A stretch of 64,000 bases of DNA from Desulfosudis oleivorans (GTDB lineage Bacteria; Desulfobacterota; Desulfobacteria; Desulfobacterales; SURF-7): positions 1 to 64,000 of the forward strand of contig DYJD01000031.1 of NCBI GenBank assembly GCA_020723325.1, read 5' to 3'. Within the stretch, counting starts at the first letter, position 1; every line of letters starts with the position of its first letter. A model generated the notes under the pieces. The model was not told the DNA's origin. It saw only the letters and a program-made list of their open reading frames with translations, and did not search any database. This document shows, piece after piece, positions 6,546-15,006 of the stretch. The translations under genes were made by a program, and so were the position numbers.

Positions 6546-6799
6546 CGGGTCACGATCCCAATCCCTGGTAAAATGCGGGTTTGCGGTGAATCCGGCTTAA
6601 AAATATTCGGCCGGATTCATATTCAATTAACTGAGAAGCCAATAAAAAAACCTTCCACAAGTTGCTACCATTTTGCAACCATAATTACAAAAAACAAGAA
6701 AAACCATAAAAGGTCAATGTTAAAATAACCTACTGCCTTCATGTGATATTTTTTTATCCTGATATATCTTCATATCCCTTGTTTTTCTGCTTGGGCAGT

Positions 6800-6841
6800 T
6801 TCCTAATCCATGTGCCGCGTGTTCGATTCACGCCGGGGGCA
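6800..6841 (+). other. tRNA-Arg(CCU) 3' half: attachment-site scar
   Basis: The sequence reads as the exact 3' part of a tRNA: anticodon loop TTCCTAA (6800-6806), anticodon-stem strand TCCAT, a 5-base variable loop, a T arm GCGTG-TTCGATT-CACGC (6817-6833), acceptor strand CGGGGGC and discriminator A (6841). The 5' half is missing: the bases before 6800 do not pair with TCCAT. This is what the distal attachment site of a tRNA-Arg(CCU)-targeting element looks like. The whole tRNA should lie to the left, outside the window. The rest of 6546-7037 holds a GAATCCGGC/GCCGGATTC hairpin (6588-6618) and no gene. Confidence 0.8.
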
Positions 6842-7037
6842 CTCATGATAACAATTGGTTAGATAAATCAAATATTCTCTTCAGTCGATCTTGTGTGAGA
6901 AACCGTGTGAGACTTTTTTCGTGACAACCTCATTTCCTCATTTTCCGTACCAAAGGGGGCGTAAGTCGTGTCACAGACCTGCCACAAAGATTAACCCTTT
7001 TTCGCAGGCCAACTCGTTACCCAATTCATTACCCAAT

Positions 7038-7660
7038 TCAATCGACATTACTCAATTGCCAGTTGTCGGTTTTTTGCCAACGGGCATTCTGGCCGCGTCC
7101 AAGGCACTCAATCTGATCTTTTGCCCGCAGGTTCTTCAGCACCCGGCGAACCATATCCACGCTGACGTTCGGGCACTTGTTCTGAATTTCCGTCACGCTG
7201 AAAGAACCGAGAGCACTGTCGATGGCGTGAAGAACGAGACTCGTTTTCTCACCCTTGGGGCTCTGAAGTTGGCCGAGGCGTTGCTCGAATTCCCGATAGG
7301 CCATCTTGATGATGGAAAGAATGTAACTGATGTATGGCCAGGGATCATGTTTGCCCTCATGCCAGCCCTGGGAGCTTTGCTCCAAGGTTTCGTAATACCG
7401 GTCCTTGTGCTGTTCGATGAGGCGCTCCAGGCTGATGTGCCGTCCCATCTCGAATCCCAGGTGGTAACATTGCAGGAGCAGAAGCAGCCTTGAAACACGA
7501 CCGTTGCCGTCACGAAACGGATGGATGCACAGAAAATCCAGGTTGAAGGCGGCTAAAAGGACAAGCGGCGGGACTTTGCGATCCTTGATGGCATCGTCGT
7601 ACAATTCGACCAGATCCTTTGGTTCTAATGCGTTTATGGACCAGAGACACTCGGACCGCC
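7038..7660 (-). pseudogene. Fic-family protein, N-terminally truncated
   Basis: The frame encodes the C-terminal part of a Fic protein: LVLLAAFNLDFLCIHPFRDGNGRVSRLLLLL carries the HPFxxGNGR catalytic motif that transfers AMP or a similar group to target proteins, and the last ~80 residues look like the winged-helix tail of Fic/DUF4172-type proteins (TEIQNKCPNVSVDMVRRVLKNL). Full-length members have roughly 100 or more residues before the motif; here homology ends at about SECLWSINALEP and the frame runs on into an IS-like end (7660-7745) that supplies an unrelated start. Inactivation by insertion or deletion is the likely history. Confidence 0.7.
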
Positions 7661-7745
7661 GGTTAAAGATTGACCCACCTTCCGCCGGAAATCTGACCCA
7701 CCTGACCGGAATTCCAGTTTTCAAATTCCCCTTGAAAAGGTAGAC
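7658..7745. mobile_element. Solitary IS21-like terminal segment
   Basis: Two tandem units related to GACCCACCTTCCGCCGG (around 7677-7693) and GACCCACCTGACCGG (around 7697-7711) follow CCGCCGGTTAAAGATT. Repeated GACCCACC/CCGG units of this sort are typical of the ends of IS21-family elements (family knowledge). No transposase gene accompanies them. Confidence 0.5.
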
Positions 7746-7807
7746 CCATCCAATTTGGGTTATAATTGGGCATTGATGTTTTCTAATCTAATTCTTGCTG
7801 GAATACA

Positions 7808-7999
7808 ATGCCCAGAGCAAATCCCAGAAAAAGGCCTTGCAAGACATGCAGGCGCTGGAACGAAAAAAATCGTTCCTACTTTAAAGTCATTAACCTTTCT
7901 AAAAAACAGGAAAAAATCCGGGGGCCGGACCCAAAGGACTTAACACCCGCGTTTATTTGGTACCCCCAAAAATCGCCTTCAAATTCACCTGCCGCGTGA
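7808..7999 (+). pseudogene. Remnant of a small cysteine-rich IS-associated ORF
   Basis: The frame starts MPRANPRKRPCKTCRRW and continues NEKNRSYFKVINLSKKQEKI. From memory, this resembles the start and a later part of a short Cys-rich protein carried beside some insertion sequences, with the middle (further Cys pair) deleted. It lies next to the IS21-like end. The identity is unverified, and no gene is seen in the following 8000-8190. Confidence 0.3.
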
Positions 8000-8196
8000 T
8001 GTTCGCCAAAGAGCGAATCGGCCGACATTTGCTGGTTATCATAGAGTATGCGGCTGATCGATTAATATCCGAAGATTACCGGTGTGCGCTTTTACGAAGA
8101 GCTAACGGCCTGGCCGGGTCAATAAATTTCTATCAGGCGGGTTCATTTTTCCAAAGTTGGTCAAAATGTCGAATGGTTCCTTTCTATAATGAATAT

Positions 8197-8260
8197 AATA
8201 TAAAAATATTCATTATATGAATATTTTTATATTGACTTCATAAAATGAAAATCATAATAT
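8197..8260 (+). promoter_or_regulatory. Strong promoter overlapped by a perfect 37-bp palindrome
   Basis: TTGACT (8232-8237), a 17-nt spacer and TAATAT (8255-8260) make a near-consensus sigma70 promoter for the operon starting at 8312. A perfect inverted repeat with 17-bp arms (AATATAAAAATATTCAT, 8197-8213, and its complement 8217-8233) ends on the first bases of the -35 box, and part of the arm, AATATAAAAATAT, recurs over the -10 region. It is probably the operator of the TetR protein encoded inside the operon. Confidence 0.75.
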
Positions 8261-8311
8261 AAAAATATAAGATAATCATTTGGCCAAGCAGAAACGAATA
8301 AGGAAACCAGC

Positions 8312-9928
8312 ATGCACGCAATTGAATCCAAAATCGAGATACAGTCTGATACCTATAAGCAAAACTATGCGGCCATGGAGGTCTTGGTGGCGGATTGGCA
8401 GCGGGAAATGACCCGGGCCAAAGAAGATCGCTCCCAAAAGGCCCTGGACCGGCTGGTGGAATCCGGCAAACTGCCGGCCCAGAAGAAGTTGGAATTACTG
8501 TTGGACAAAAATACACCCTTTCTGGAAATCGCACCTTTGGCCGGCAAGGACCTGTACGACGGCAAGGTCCACGGCGCCGGCCTATTGGCCGGTATCGGCG
8601 TGGTTAGCGGGAAAGAGGTGCTGGTCAGTATCAACGATGCCACCATTAAAGGCGGGTCGGCCTATCCGATAACAGCCAAAAAAACCCTGCGCCTGCAAAC
8701 CATTGCCATGGAAAACCGGTTGCCGAGCGTCAGCCTGATCGATTCGGCCGGTGCCTATCTGCCGCTGCAGTCGCAGATTTTTCCGGATATCGACGGCGGT
8801 GGCCGGATTTTTCGCAATCAGGCCATGCTTTCCAAAATGGGTATTCCCCAAATCGCGGCTGTCATGGGCCTTTGCACTGCCGGCGGCGCTTACGGCGTGG
8901 CCATGAGCGACGAAATTGTGCATGTCAAAGGACATGGGGCCATCTTCCTGGGCGGACCGCCTCTGGTCAAGGCCGCCACTGGTGAAGAAGTGACCGCGGA
9001 TCAGTTAGGCGGAGCCATGCTGCATTGCATGGAATCCGGGGTTTCGGATTATATCGCCGAAGACGACGCCCATGCCATTGCCATCATCCGCGACATTGTG
9101 GCCAATCTGCCCCAAAATGAAAAGACGCGCCTTTCCACGGCCGCGCCCAAGCCGCCCCTGTATGATCCCAAGGAATTGTATGGTGTAGTAAGCCGGGACC
9201 TGGCAACATCATTTGACATCCGGGAAGTCATTGCCCGCATCGTGGACGGCAGTGAATTCCTGGAGTTCAAGGAATTGTACGGCCCTACCCTGGTATGCGG
9301 TTATGCCTATATTCACGGTTATCCGGTGGGCATATTGGGCAACAACGGCGTCTTGTTCAACGAATGCGCCGAGAAAGCCACCCAATTCATCCAGATCTGC
9401 GACCGGCGCAGGATTCCATTGGTCTTTCTGCAGAATATCAGCGGCTTCATCATCGGCTGGGAATATGAGCGCCGCGGCATCACCAAAAACGGCCACAAGA
9501 TGGTCAACGCCGTGGCCACTTGCACGGTTCCCAAATTCACGGTTATTGTGGGTGCCTCCTATGGCGCCGGCAATTACGCCATGTGCGGCCGGTCCTATTC
9601 GCCGCGCTTCTTGTATATGTGGCCCAACGGCAAGATCGGCGTCATGGGCGGCGCCGAAGCTGCCGGCGTGCTGATTTCCATTACCAATGACCAGAACCAG
9701 CGTCTGGGTAAGGCCCCTTTGACGCCGGAAGAGCAAAAGGTCCTGCGGGACCCCATCATCGCCGCGGCCGACAAGGAAGGCAATGCCTACTACAGCACGG
9801 CGCATCTATGGGATGACGGCATCATTGATCCGGCCAAAACCCGTGACGTGCTGGGCTTGTCCATTTCCGCGGCCTTGAATGCGCCCATTCCGGACGATGT
9901 GTTCGGCTATGGTATTTTCAGAATGTAA
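8312..9928 (+). CDS. Acyl-CoA carboxylase, carboxyltransferase (beta) subunit
   Basis: A 538-residue carboxyltransferase of the methylcrotonyl-CoA/geranyl-CoA carboxylase branch. It transfers CO2 from carboxybiotin to an unsaturated acyl-CoA. Branch markers are visible: INDATIKGGSAYPITAKKTLRLQ, IDSAGAYLPLQSQIFPD, MGLCTAGGAYGVAMSDE and FLGGPPLVKAATGEEV in the N-half, and GNNGVLFNECAEKATQFI and VPKFTVIVGASYGAGNYAMCGRSYSPRF in the C-half. These favour a branched or isoprenoid enoyl-CoA over propionyl- or acetyl-CoA. It opens the operon, 18 nt before the biotin carboxylase. The exact substrate cannot be read from sequence. Confidence 0.9.
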   Translation: MHAIESKIEIQSDTYKQNYAAMEVLVADWQREMTRAKEDRSQKALDRLVESGKLPAQKKLELLLDKNTPFLEIAPLAGKDLYDGKVHGAGLLAGIGVVSGKEVLVSINDATIKGGSAYPITAKKTLRLQTIAMENRLPSVSLIDSAGAYLPLQSQIFPDIDGGGRIFRNQAMLSKMGIPQIAAVMGLCTAGGAYGVAMSDEIVHVKGHGAIFLGGPPLVKAATGEEVTADQLGGAMLHCMESGVSDYIAEDDAHAIAIIRDIVANLPQNEKTRLSTAAPKPPLYDPKELYGVVSRDLATSFDIREVIARIVDGSEFLEFKELYGPTLVCGYAYIHGYPVGILGNNGVLFNECAEKATQFIQICDRRRIPLVFLQNISGFIIGWEYERRGITKNGHKMVNAVATCTVPKFTVIVGASYGAGNYAMCGRSYSPRFLYMWPNGKIGVMGGAEAAGVLISITNDQNQRLGKAPLTPEEQKVLRDPIIAAADKEGNAYYSTAHLWDDGIIDPAKTRDVLGLSISAALNAPIPDDVFGYGIFRM

Positions 9929-9946
9929 TCCGAAAGAGGAAACCGC

Positions 9947-11434
9947 ATGTTTACTAAAATTCTAATAGCCAACCGCGGTGAAATCGCCTTGCGGGTCATG
10001 CGCACCTGCAGGGAAATGGGCATTGAAACTGTTGCCGTGTATTCCAACGCGGATCAAAAAGCCCTGCATGTCTTGAACGCGGATGAGGCTGTGTATATCG
10101 GCGCCGCGGAACCGGCGGCAAGTTATCTCAATATTGAAAGGATCATTCAGGCAGCCAAAGACAGCGGGGCCCAGGCCATTCATCCAGGCTACGGCTTTTT
10201 GTCGGAAAATGCCGACTTTGCTCATCGCTGCACTCAGGCGGGCCTGGTTTTTATCGGCCCCCCCGCCAAAGTCATTCAAGACCTGGGGGATAAAACCACG
10301 GCCAGGGAGATAATGCGCAAAGGTGGAGTTCCCATTACCCCCGGAATGACCAAAGCCGAGTCGGATTTGAAAATTCTGACAACTGAGGCCCAGAAATTGG
10401 GTTATCCGGTCCTGATCAAGGCCGCGGCCGGCGGCGGCGGCAAAGGCATGCGCGTGGTTCATACACCCAAGGAGCTGGCCGATGCCTGCCGGCAAGCGGC
10501 CGGCGAGGCCCAGGCAGCTTTCGGCAGCGGCGCCATCTATCTTGAAAAATATTTAAAGCGGCCGCGGCACGTGGAATTCCAGATCCTGGCCGATGCCCAT
10601 GGAAATGTGGTTCATCTCCTGGAACGGGAATGTTCCATTCAACGGCGTCACCAGAAGATCATTGAAGAGACCCCTTCCCCGGCCATGACCCCTGCCCTGC
10701 GGGAGGCCATGGGGCTGGCTGCCGTGAACGCGGCCCGGGCCGGGGGTTACATCAATGCCGGAACCGTGGAATTCCTCCTGGACGAAGACGGTCGTTTTTA
10801 CTTTCTGGAAGTCAACACCCGCCTGCAAGTCGAGCATCCCATTACCGAGCAGATCCTCGGCCTGGATCTGGTGCGGCAGCAGATCCGCATTGCCGCCGGC
10901 GAGCCCCTGGGGCTGAAACAGGCGGATATCATCGGCCGGGGTCATGCCATTGAGTGCCGTATTTACGGCGAAGATCCGGAAAACGGTTTCATGCCTTCCC
11001 CTGGAAAGATCTGCTACCTGCGGGAACCTGTCGGTCCGGGCATCCGCAATGATTGCGGGGTTTACAGCGGTTTTGAAGTGCCGGTGGAATATGATCCGAT
11101 TCTGTCAAAGCTGGTGGTTTGGGCCGAGGATCGCGATCAGGCCATTGCGCGCATGCATAGCGCCCTTTCCCGGTATGTTATTTTGGGAATCAAGACCCCC
11201 ATTGCCTTTCTCATGGATGTACTGGCCTCCAAACCTTTTCAGCAAGGGCAAACGTTTACCGACTTCATAGCCGTCCATTTCGACAACTGGCAGCAATCCG
11301 GCCAGGAAGCTGACCTGGCGGCCTTGGCCTATATCATTGATGAACTTGAAGAGCCGCGAAAGCGCAAGCTCTTGACCGGCGAGAAGATGGCGGCCCATTC
11401 CCCCTGGACTGAACTGGGGAACTGGCGGTTATAA
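9947..11434 (+). CDS. Biotin carboxylase subunit of acyl-CoA carboxylase
   Basis: A 495-residue biotin carboxylase: ATP-dependent carboxylation of biotin held on the carrier protein. Domain order is the N-terminal fold (ILIANRGEIALRVMRTCREMG), an ATP-grasp domain with the glycine loop around residues 161-167 (AGGGGKGMR), FLEVNTRLQVEHPITE near 290, and the C-terminal domain with RIYGEDP. It stops after that domain, so the biotin-bearing part is a separate protein encoded next, unlike fused MccA/LiuD proteins. The ribosome binding site (AAAGAGGA) and spacing are good. Confidence 0.92.
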   Translation: MFTKILIANRGEIALRVMRTCREMGIETVAVYSNADQKALHVLNADEAVYIGAAEPAASYLNIERIIQAAKDSGAQAIHPGYGFLSENADFAHRCTQAGLVFIGPPAKVIQDLGDKTTAREIMRKGGVPITPGMTKAESDLKILTTEAQKLGYPVLIKAAAGGGGKGMRVVHTPKELADACRQAAGEAQAAFGSGAIYLEKYLKRPRHVEFQILADAHGNVVHLLERECSIQRRHQKIIEETPSPAMTPALREAMGLAAVNAARAGGYINAGTVEFLLDEDGRFYFLEVNTRLQVEHPITEQILGLDLVRQQIRIAAGEPLGLKQADIIGRGHAIECRIYGEDPENGFMPSPGKICYLREPVGPGIRNDCGVYSGFEVPVEYDPILSKLVVWAEDRDQAIARMHSALSRYVILGIKTPIAFLMDVLASKPFQQGQTFTDFIAVHFDNWQQSGQEADLAALAYIIDELEEPRKRKLLTGEKMAAHSPWTELGNWRL

Positions 11435-11472
11435 ATCCATTGAAAACAACTACCCCTAAAGGAGGCGGGTAC

Positions 11473-12003
11473 GTGGAATATAAACTCAAGATCGGACAAA
11501 CAGATATTGCCGCAGAAGTCCTTGATCGGCAAGAGCAGCAATTGAATTTCCGGCTGGATGAACAGGAACAGGCGGTTGAATATCAGATTGTGTCGGATCA
11601 CTGGATTCATATGGTGGTCAATCAAGATGGAACGAACCGCCGGGTGAATGCCTGGGTCATGGATGGTCCGGACGGCAAAATCGTGATGATCAACGGCCGT
11701 ACCTATTTGGTTCAAAACCAGCGCAATCGGCGAGTTCATCAAGGGCTTTCGAAACTGCCGGAACAGATTACGCCGCCCATGCCCGCCGTGGTGGTAGCCA
11801 TACCTGTGTCCCTGGGCGAGCCGGTTAAAAAAGGTCAGGCGGTCATGGTGGTGAGCGCCATGAAAATGGAAACCACCTTGCGAGCGCCTTTTGACGGTAC
11901 AGTGGCCAAAATCAATGCCGCGGTAAATGATAAAGTTACACCCGGTCAGATCCTGGTGGAAATAGCCACAGAGACGGACGCTGGGGCCGGTGTTTTAAAT
12001 TGA
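11473..12003 (+). CDS. Biotin carboxyl carrier protein of acyl-CoA carboxylase
   Basis: A 176-residue carrier. The C-terminal biotinyl domain has VVSAMKMETTLRAPFDGTV, with the biotinylated lysine at about residue 131. The first 90 residues are beta-rich and probably dock the protein to the other two subunits, like the BT region of fused carboxylases. I chose the GTG at 11473 because AAAGGAGG lies 7 nt upstream; the ATG at 11440 has no comparable signal. It sits between the biotin carboxylase and the hydratase and completes the three-part carboxylase. Confidence 0.88.
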   Translation: MEYKLKIGQTDIAAEVLDRQEQQLNFRLDEQEQAVEYQIVSDHWIHMVVNQDGTNRRVNAWVMDGPDGKIVMINGRTYLVQNQRNRRVHQGLSKLPEQITPPMPAVVVAIPVSLGEPVKKGQAVMVVSAMKMETTLRAPFDGTVAKINAAVNDKVTPGQILVEIATETDAGAGVLN

Positions 12004-12055
12004 GAAATTTGTGACAAGATCCGCATTGATCCGATTCGGAAAGGAGAATCTGTAA

Positions 12056-12829
12056 ATGACTGCTCCTGATTTGCTCTATCAAGTCAAGGAAGGTGTTGCC
12101 CACTTCACCATCAATCGTGAAAAACAACGGAATACCATCAGTGTTCAGGCCCTGGCTTTGTTTCTGAAGCATTTGGAAGAAGCCCGGGCAGATGAAAGCG
12201 TACGAGTGGTTTGTATCACCGGCGCGGGAGACCGTGCCTTTTGTGCCGGCGCCGACCTGGGGGCCGGTATGGCCAGCGGCGACGGTTTGGCGGCTTTTCA
12301 AAATTATGCGGATCTGCTCAAAAAATTGAGTGGCTTCTCAAAGCCTACAGTGGCGCGGGTAAACGGTGCTTGTGTGGCCGGCGGCACAGGATTTATGCTG
12401 GCTTGCGATATTGTCATTGCCGGTAGCCATGCCAGCTTCGGCACACCGGAGGTAAATGTGGGGCTTTTTCCCATGATGATCGGTGCCTTGATTTTCCGCA
12501 ATGTCCTGCGCAAGAAAGCCATGGAAATGGTTTTACTTGGGGAAAAACTCACGGCCCAACAAGCCCTGGAAATGGGTTTGGTCACCCGGGTAGTGCCTTC
12601 GGAAGAGCTGGATGCGGAAGTGGACAAGGTCTTGAAGACCTTGGTGCAGAAAAGCCCCATCGGCATGAAGATCGGCAAAGAAGCCTTCTATACCGCCGCG
12701 GATCTGCCCTTTGAGTCGGCCCTGGACCTGTTGGCGCAAAAGCTTGCGACAGTGGCCGCCACCCAGGATGCCCGGGAAGGGATTATGGCCTTTCTGGAAA
12801 AAAGGGCACCGCAGTTTACGGGAAAATAA
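12056..12829 (+). CDS. Enoyl-CoA hydratase/isomerase family protein
   Basis: A 257-residue crotonase-fold protein. FCAGADL (residues 62-68) and ACVAGGTGFMLACDIVIA supply the two oxyanion-hole loops, and PEVNVGLFPMM carries the acidic residue region used for hydration. In methylcrotonyl- or geranyl-CoA routes the enzyme next to the carboxylase hydrates the glutaconyl-CoA product, and that role fits here by context. A ribosome binding site AAAGGAG precedes the ATG. Substrate specificity and hydratase versus isomerase activity are not decided by the sequence. Confidence 0.85.
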   Translation: MTAPDLLYQVKEGVAHFTINREKQRNTISVQALALFLKHLEEARADESVRVVCITGAGDRAFCAGADLGAGMASGDGLAAFQNYADLLKKLSGFSKPTVARVNGACVAGGTGFMLACDIVIAGSHASFGTPEVNVGLFPMMIGALIFRNVLRKKAMEMVLLGEKLTAQQALEMGLVTRVVPSEELDAEVDKVLKTLVQKSPIGMKIGKEAFYTAADLPFESALDLLAQKLATVAATQDAREGIMAFLEKRAPQFTGK

Positions 12830-12951
12830 GAAAGCTCAAAGATTGAAGCTCAAAGCTGAAAGCGACAAGGCACCAAATCAAGAATGAACGCTGCTATCGT
12901 TGTTGTTTTTCGTCTTCAGTCCGAACACCTACTTATATAAAGGAGGAAGTA

Positions 12952-13836
12952 ATGGTCCAAAAGAATAAGGTCGTGGTCACCTGTGCCATCACCGGTGTAT
13001 TGACCGATCCCAACCGGTTCAATGTGCCGGTGACTCCGGAACAGATGGCTGAAGCAACGCGCCAGGCCTTTGATGCCGGCGCCACCATCGTACATGCGCA
13101 TTTTCGATCCCAGCAGCCCGGCCTGGGCGCCTGGCCCACCTGGGATTTAAAGGAAGTCGGCGATATTCTTGCGGCCATGCGCGCCCGGGTGCCGGAAATG
13201 ATCATTAATATGAGCACCGGCGTGGTGGGTGCGGATATATCAGGGCCTTTGGCTTGTCTGGAAGCCTTTGCTCCGGAAATGGCGGCTTGCAATGCCGGTT
13301 CCCTGAACTACCTGAAAATCCGGCAGGACGGGGTCTGGGCCTGGCAGCCGATCCTGTTCGACAATCCGGTGGAAAAGGTGAAGAAGTTTTTGGATGTGAT
13401 GACGGCCCATAACATCATCCCGGAATTCGAATGCTTCGACACCGGTATCGTGCGCAGTGTGGCCATGTACCAAGCCGCCGGCATGTTCACGGGCAATCCC
13501 CATCTTTCCTTTGTCATGGGGGTGGATTCCGGCATGCCTGCCAGGGGGGATCTGCTTCCGATTTTAAAAGATGAATTACCGCCCAATGCCCATTGGCAGG
13601 TGATCGCCACGGGTCCGGGCCGGGAAAAAATCTGGGATTTACACCGCAAATGCATTGAACTGGGCGGTAATGTACGCACCGGATTGGAGGACACCTTTTA
13701 CCTTCCCAATGGGGAAAAAGCCACGGACAACGGCCAGCTCGTGGAAGCCTTGGTGAAAATCATCCGGGAGATAGGTAAGGAACCGGCCGGCCCAGCCGAA
13801 GCCAGGGAAATCCTGGGCATTCAAAAGGAGAAATAA
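12952..13836 (+). CDS. BKACE (beta-keto acid cleavage enzyme) family protein
   Basis: A 294-residue TIM-barrel protein of the DUF849/BKACE family, whose founder Kce cleaves 3-keto-5-aminohexanoate with acetyl-CoA to give acetoacetate and a new acyl-CoA. Visible are VVVTCAITG at the start, the zinc pair in VHAHFR (His48, His50), MIINMSTGVVG, the FECFD region, FVMGVDSGMP and RTGLEDTFYL. The family usually has HLHxR where this has HAHFR. It lies in an operon where an HMG-CoA-lyase-type enzyme would be expected, so it may perform the final C-C cleavage or transfer. The gap before it contains only short AAGCTCAAAG repeats and a strong AAAGGAGG site. Confidence 0.88.
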   Translation: MVQKNKVVVTCAITGVLTDPNRFNVPVTPEQMAEATRQAFDAGATIVHAHFRSQQPGLGAWPTWDLKEVGDILAAMRARVPEMIINMSTGVVGADISGPLACLEAFAPEMAACNAGSLNYLKIRQDGVWAWQPILFDNPVEKVKKFLDVMTAHNIIPEFECFDTGIVRSVAMYQAAGMFTGNPHLSFVMGVDSGMPARGDLLPILKDELPPNAHWQVIATGPGREKIWDLHRKCIELGGNVRTGLEDTFYLPNGEKATDNGQLVEALVKIIREIGKEPAGPAEAREILGIQKEK

Positions 13837-13839
13837 AAC

Positions 13840-14991
13840 ATGGCCAAAGAAATGTATTTTAACAAAGAAGCCACCATGGTACGTCAGGCGGTTCGGGATT
13901 TTGTCAACAAGGAGATCAATCCCCATGTGGATGAATGGGAGGAAAAAGGACTGATCCCCTTACATGCTTTATTCAAGAAAATGGGGGATCTCGGATTTCT
14001 GGGGATTCGCTATGACACCAAATACGGCGGTCAAAATATGGACTATTGGGCAGAGACGGCTTTTATCGAGGAGCTGGCCGCCATCCACTGCGGTGGTGTG
14101 CCCATGGCCATTACGGTGCAAACCAATATGGCCACGCCGGCCATTGTCGAATTCGGCAGCGAATACCTGAAGGAAACCTATCTGAAACCCGCCATTGCCG
14201 GCGACATGGTGGCGGCCATCGCCGTCACCGAGCCCGGCGCTGGTTCCGACGTGGCCGCCATCAGCACCTATGCCCGGCGGCAAGGCGATTACTATATTCT
14301 AAATGGATCCAAAACTTTTATCACCAACGGCACCCAGGCGGATTTCCTGACTTTACTGGCCCGCACCAGTGACGCGCCCGGCCATCATTCCTTTTCCCTT
14401 TTTGTGGTGCCCACCAACCTGCCCGGCTTTGTGGTCAGCAAAAAACTCGACAAGCTGGGCATGCGTTCTTCGGATACAGCGGAATTGTTTTTCGACGACA
14501 TGAAAATCCCGGCGGAAAATCTGATCGGCGAGGAAGGCAACGGTTTTATTCAGCAGATGATGCAATTCCAGCACGAGCGCTTTGCCGTCTTGCCAATGGC
14601 CTACATTTCCGCTAAAAACATCATTGACCGCACCGCCGAATATCTCAAAGGCCGGGTGGCTTTCGGCAAGCCGCTCATCACCAAACAAGTGTTGCGGCAC
14701 CGCATGTCCGAATGGCTGGCGGAGACCGAGGCCCTGCGCCAGTTGACCTATCATATCGTGCGCATGAAGGAGAATAAAATGGATGTCACCCGGGAAATAT
14801 CCATGGGCAAGCTCCTGGCCGGTAATTTGATGAACAAGGTCACGGACGGCTGTCTGCAGATGCACGGCGGCATGGGTTTCATGAACGAAATGTGGATCTC
14901 CCGGGCCTACCGCGACTCGCGCCTGCTGGCCATCGGCGGCGGCGCCAGTGAAATCATGAGTGAAATTATTTTTAAAATGTCCGGATATTGA
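13840..14991 (+). CDS. Acyl-CoA dehydrogenase
   Basis: A 383-residue flavoprotein of the acyl-CoA dehydrogenase family, oxidising an acyl-CoA to the 2-enoyl-CoA and passing electrons to ETF. AVTEPGAGSDVAAI and GSKTFITNG mark the FAD/substrate region, ERFAVLPMAYISAKNI the middle, and GGMGFMNEMWISRAYRDSR the C-terminal active site with the likely catalytic base Glu350. Length is normal. It starts 3 nt after the BKACE gene, indicating translational coupling. With the carboxylase and hydratase it gives the isovaleryl-CoA- or citronellyl-CoA-like dehydrogenation step by context. Confidence 0.9.
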   Translation: MAKEMYFNKEATMVRQAVRDFVNKEINPHVDEWEEKGLIPLHALFKKMGDLGFLGIRYDTKYGGQNMDYWAETAFIEELAAIHCGGVPMAITVQTNMATPAIVEFGSEYLKETYLKPAIAGDMVAAIAVTEPGAGSDVAAISTYARRQGDYYILNGSKTFITNGTQADFLTLLARTSDAPGHHSFSLFVVPTNLPGFVVSKKLDKLGMRSSDTAELFFDDMKIPAENLIGEEGNGFIQQMMQFQHERFAVLPMAYISAKNIIDRTAEYLKGRVAFGKPLITKQVLRHRMSEWLAETEALRQLTYHIVRMKENKMDVTREISMGKLLAGNLMNKVTDGCLQMHGGMGFMNEMWISRAYRDSRLLAIGGGASEIMSEIIFKMSGY

Positions 14992-15006
14992 TGGTAAGGT
15001 CAAAAG

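Noticed and set aside
6891-7493. 200-codon open frame on the + strand
   Set aside because: It is antisense to the truncated fic gene, whose Fic motif is unmistakable.
12831-12870. Short AAGCTCAAAG direct repeats between hydratase and BKACE genes
   Set aside because: Only two or three degenerate copies, no regular spacing and no palindromy; likely simple sequence drift.
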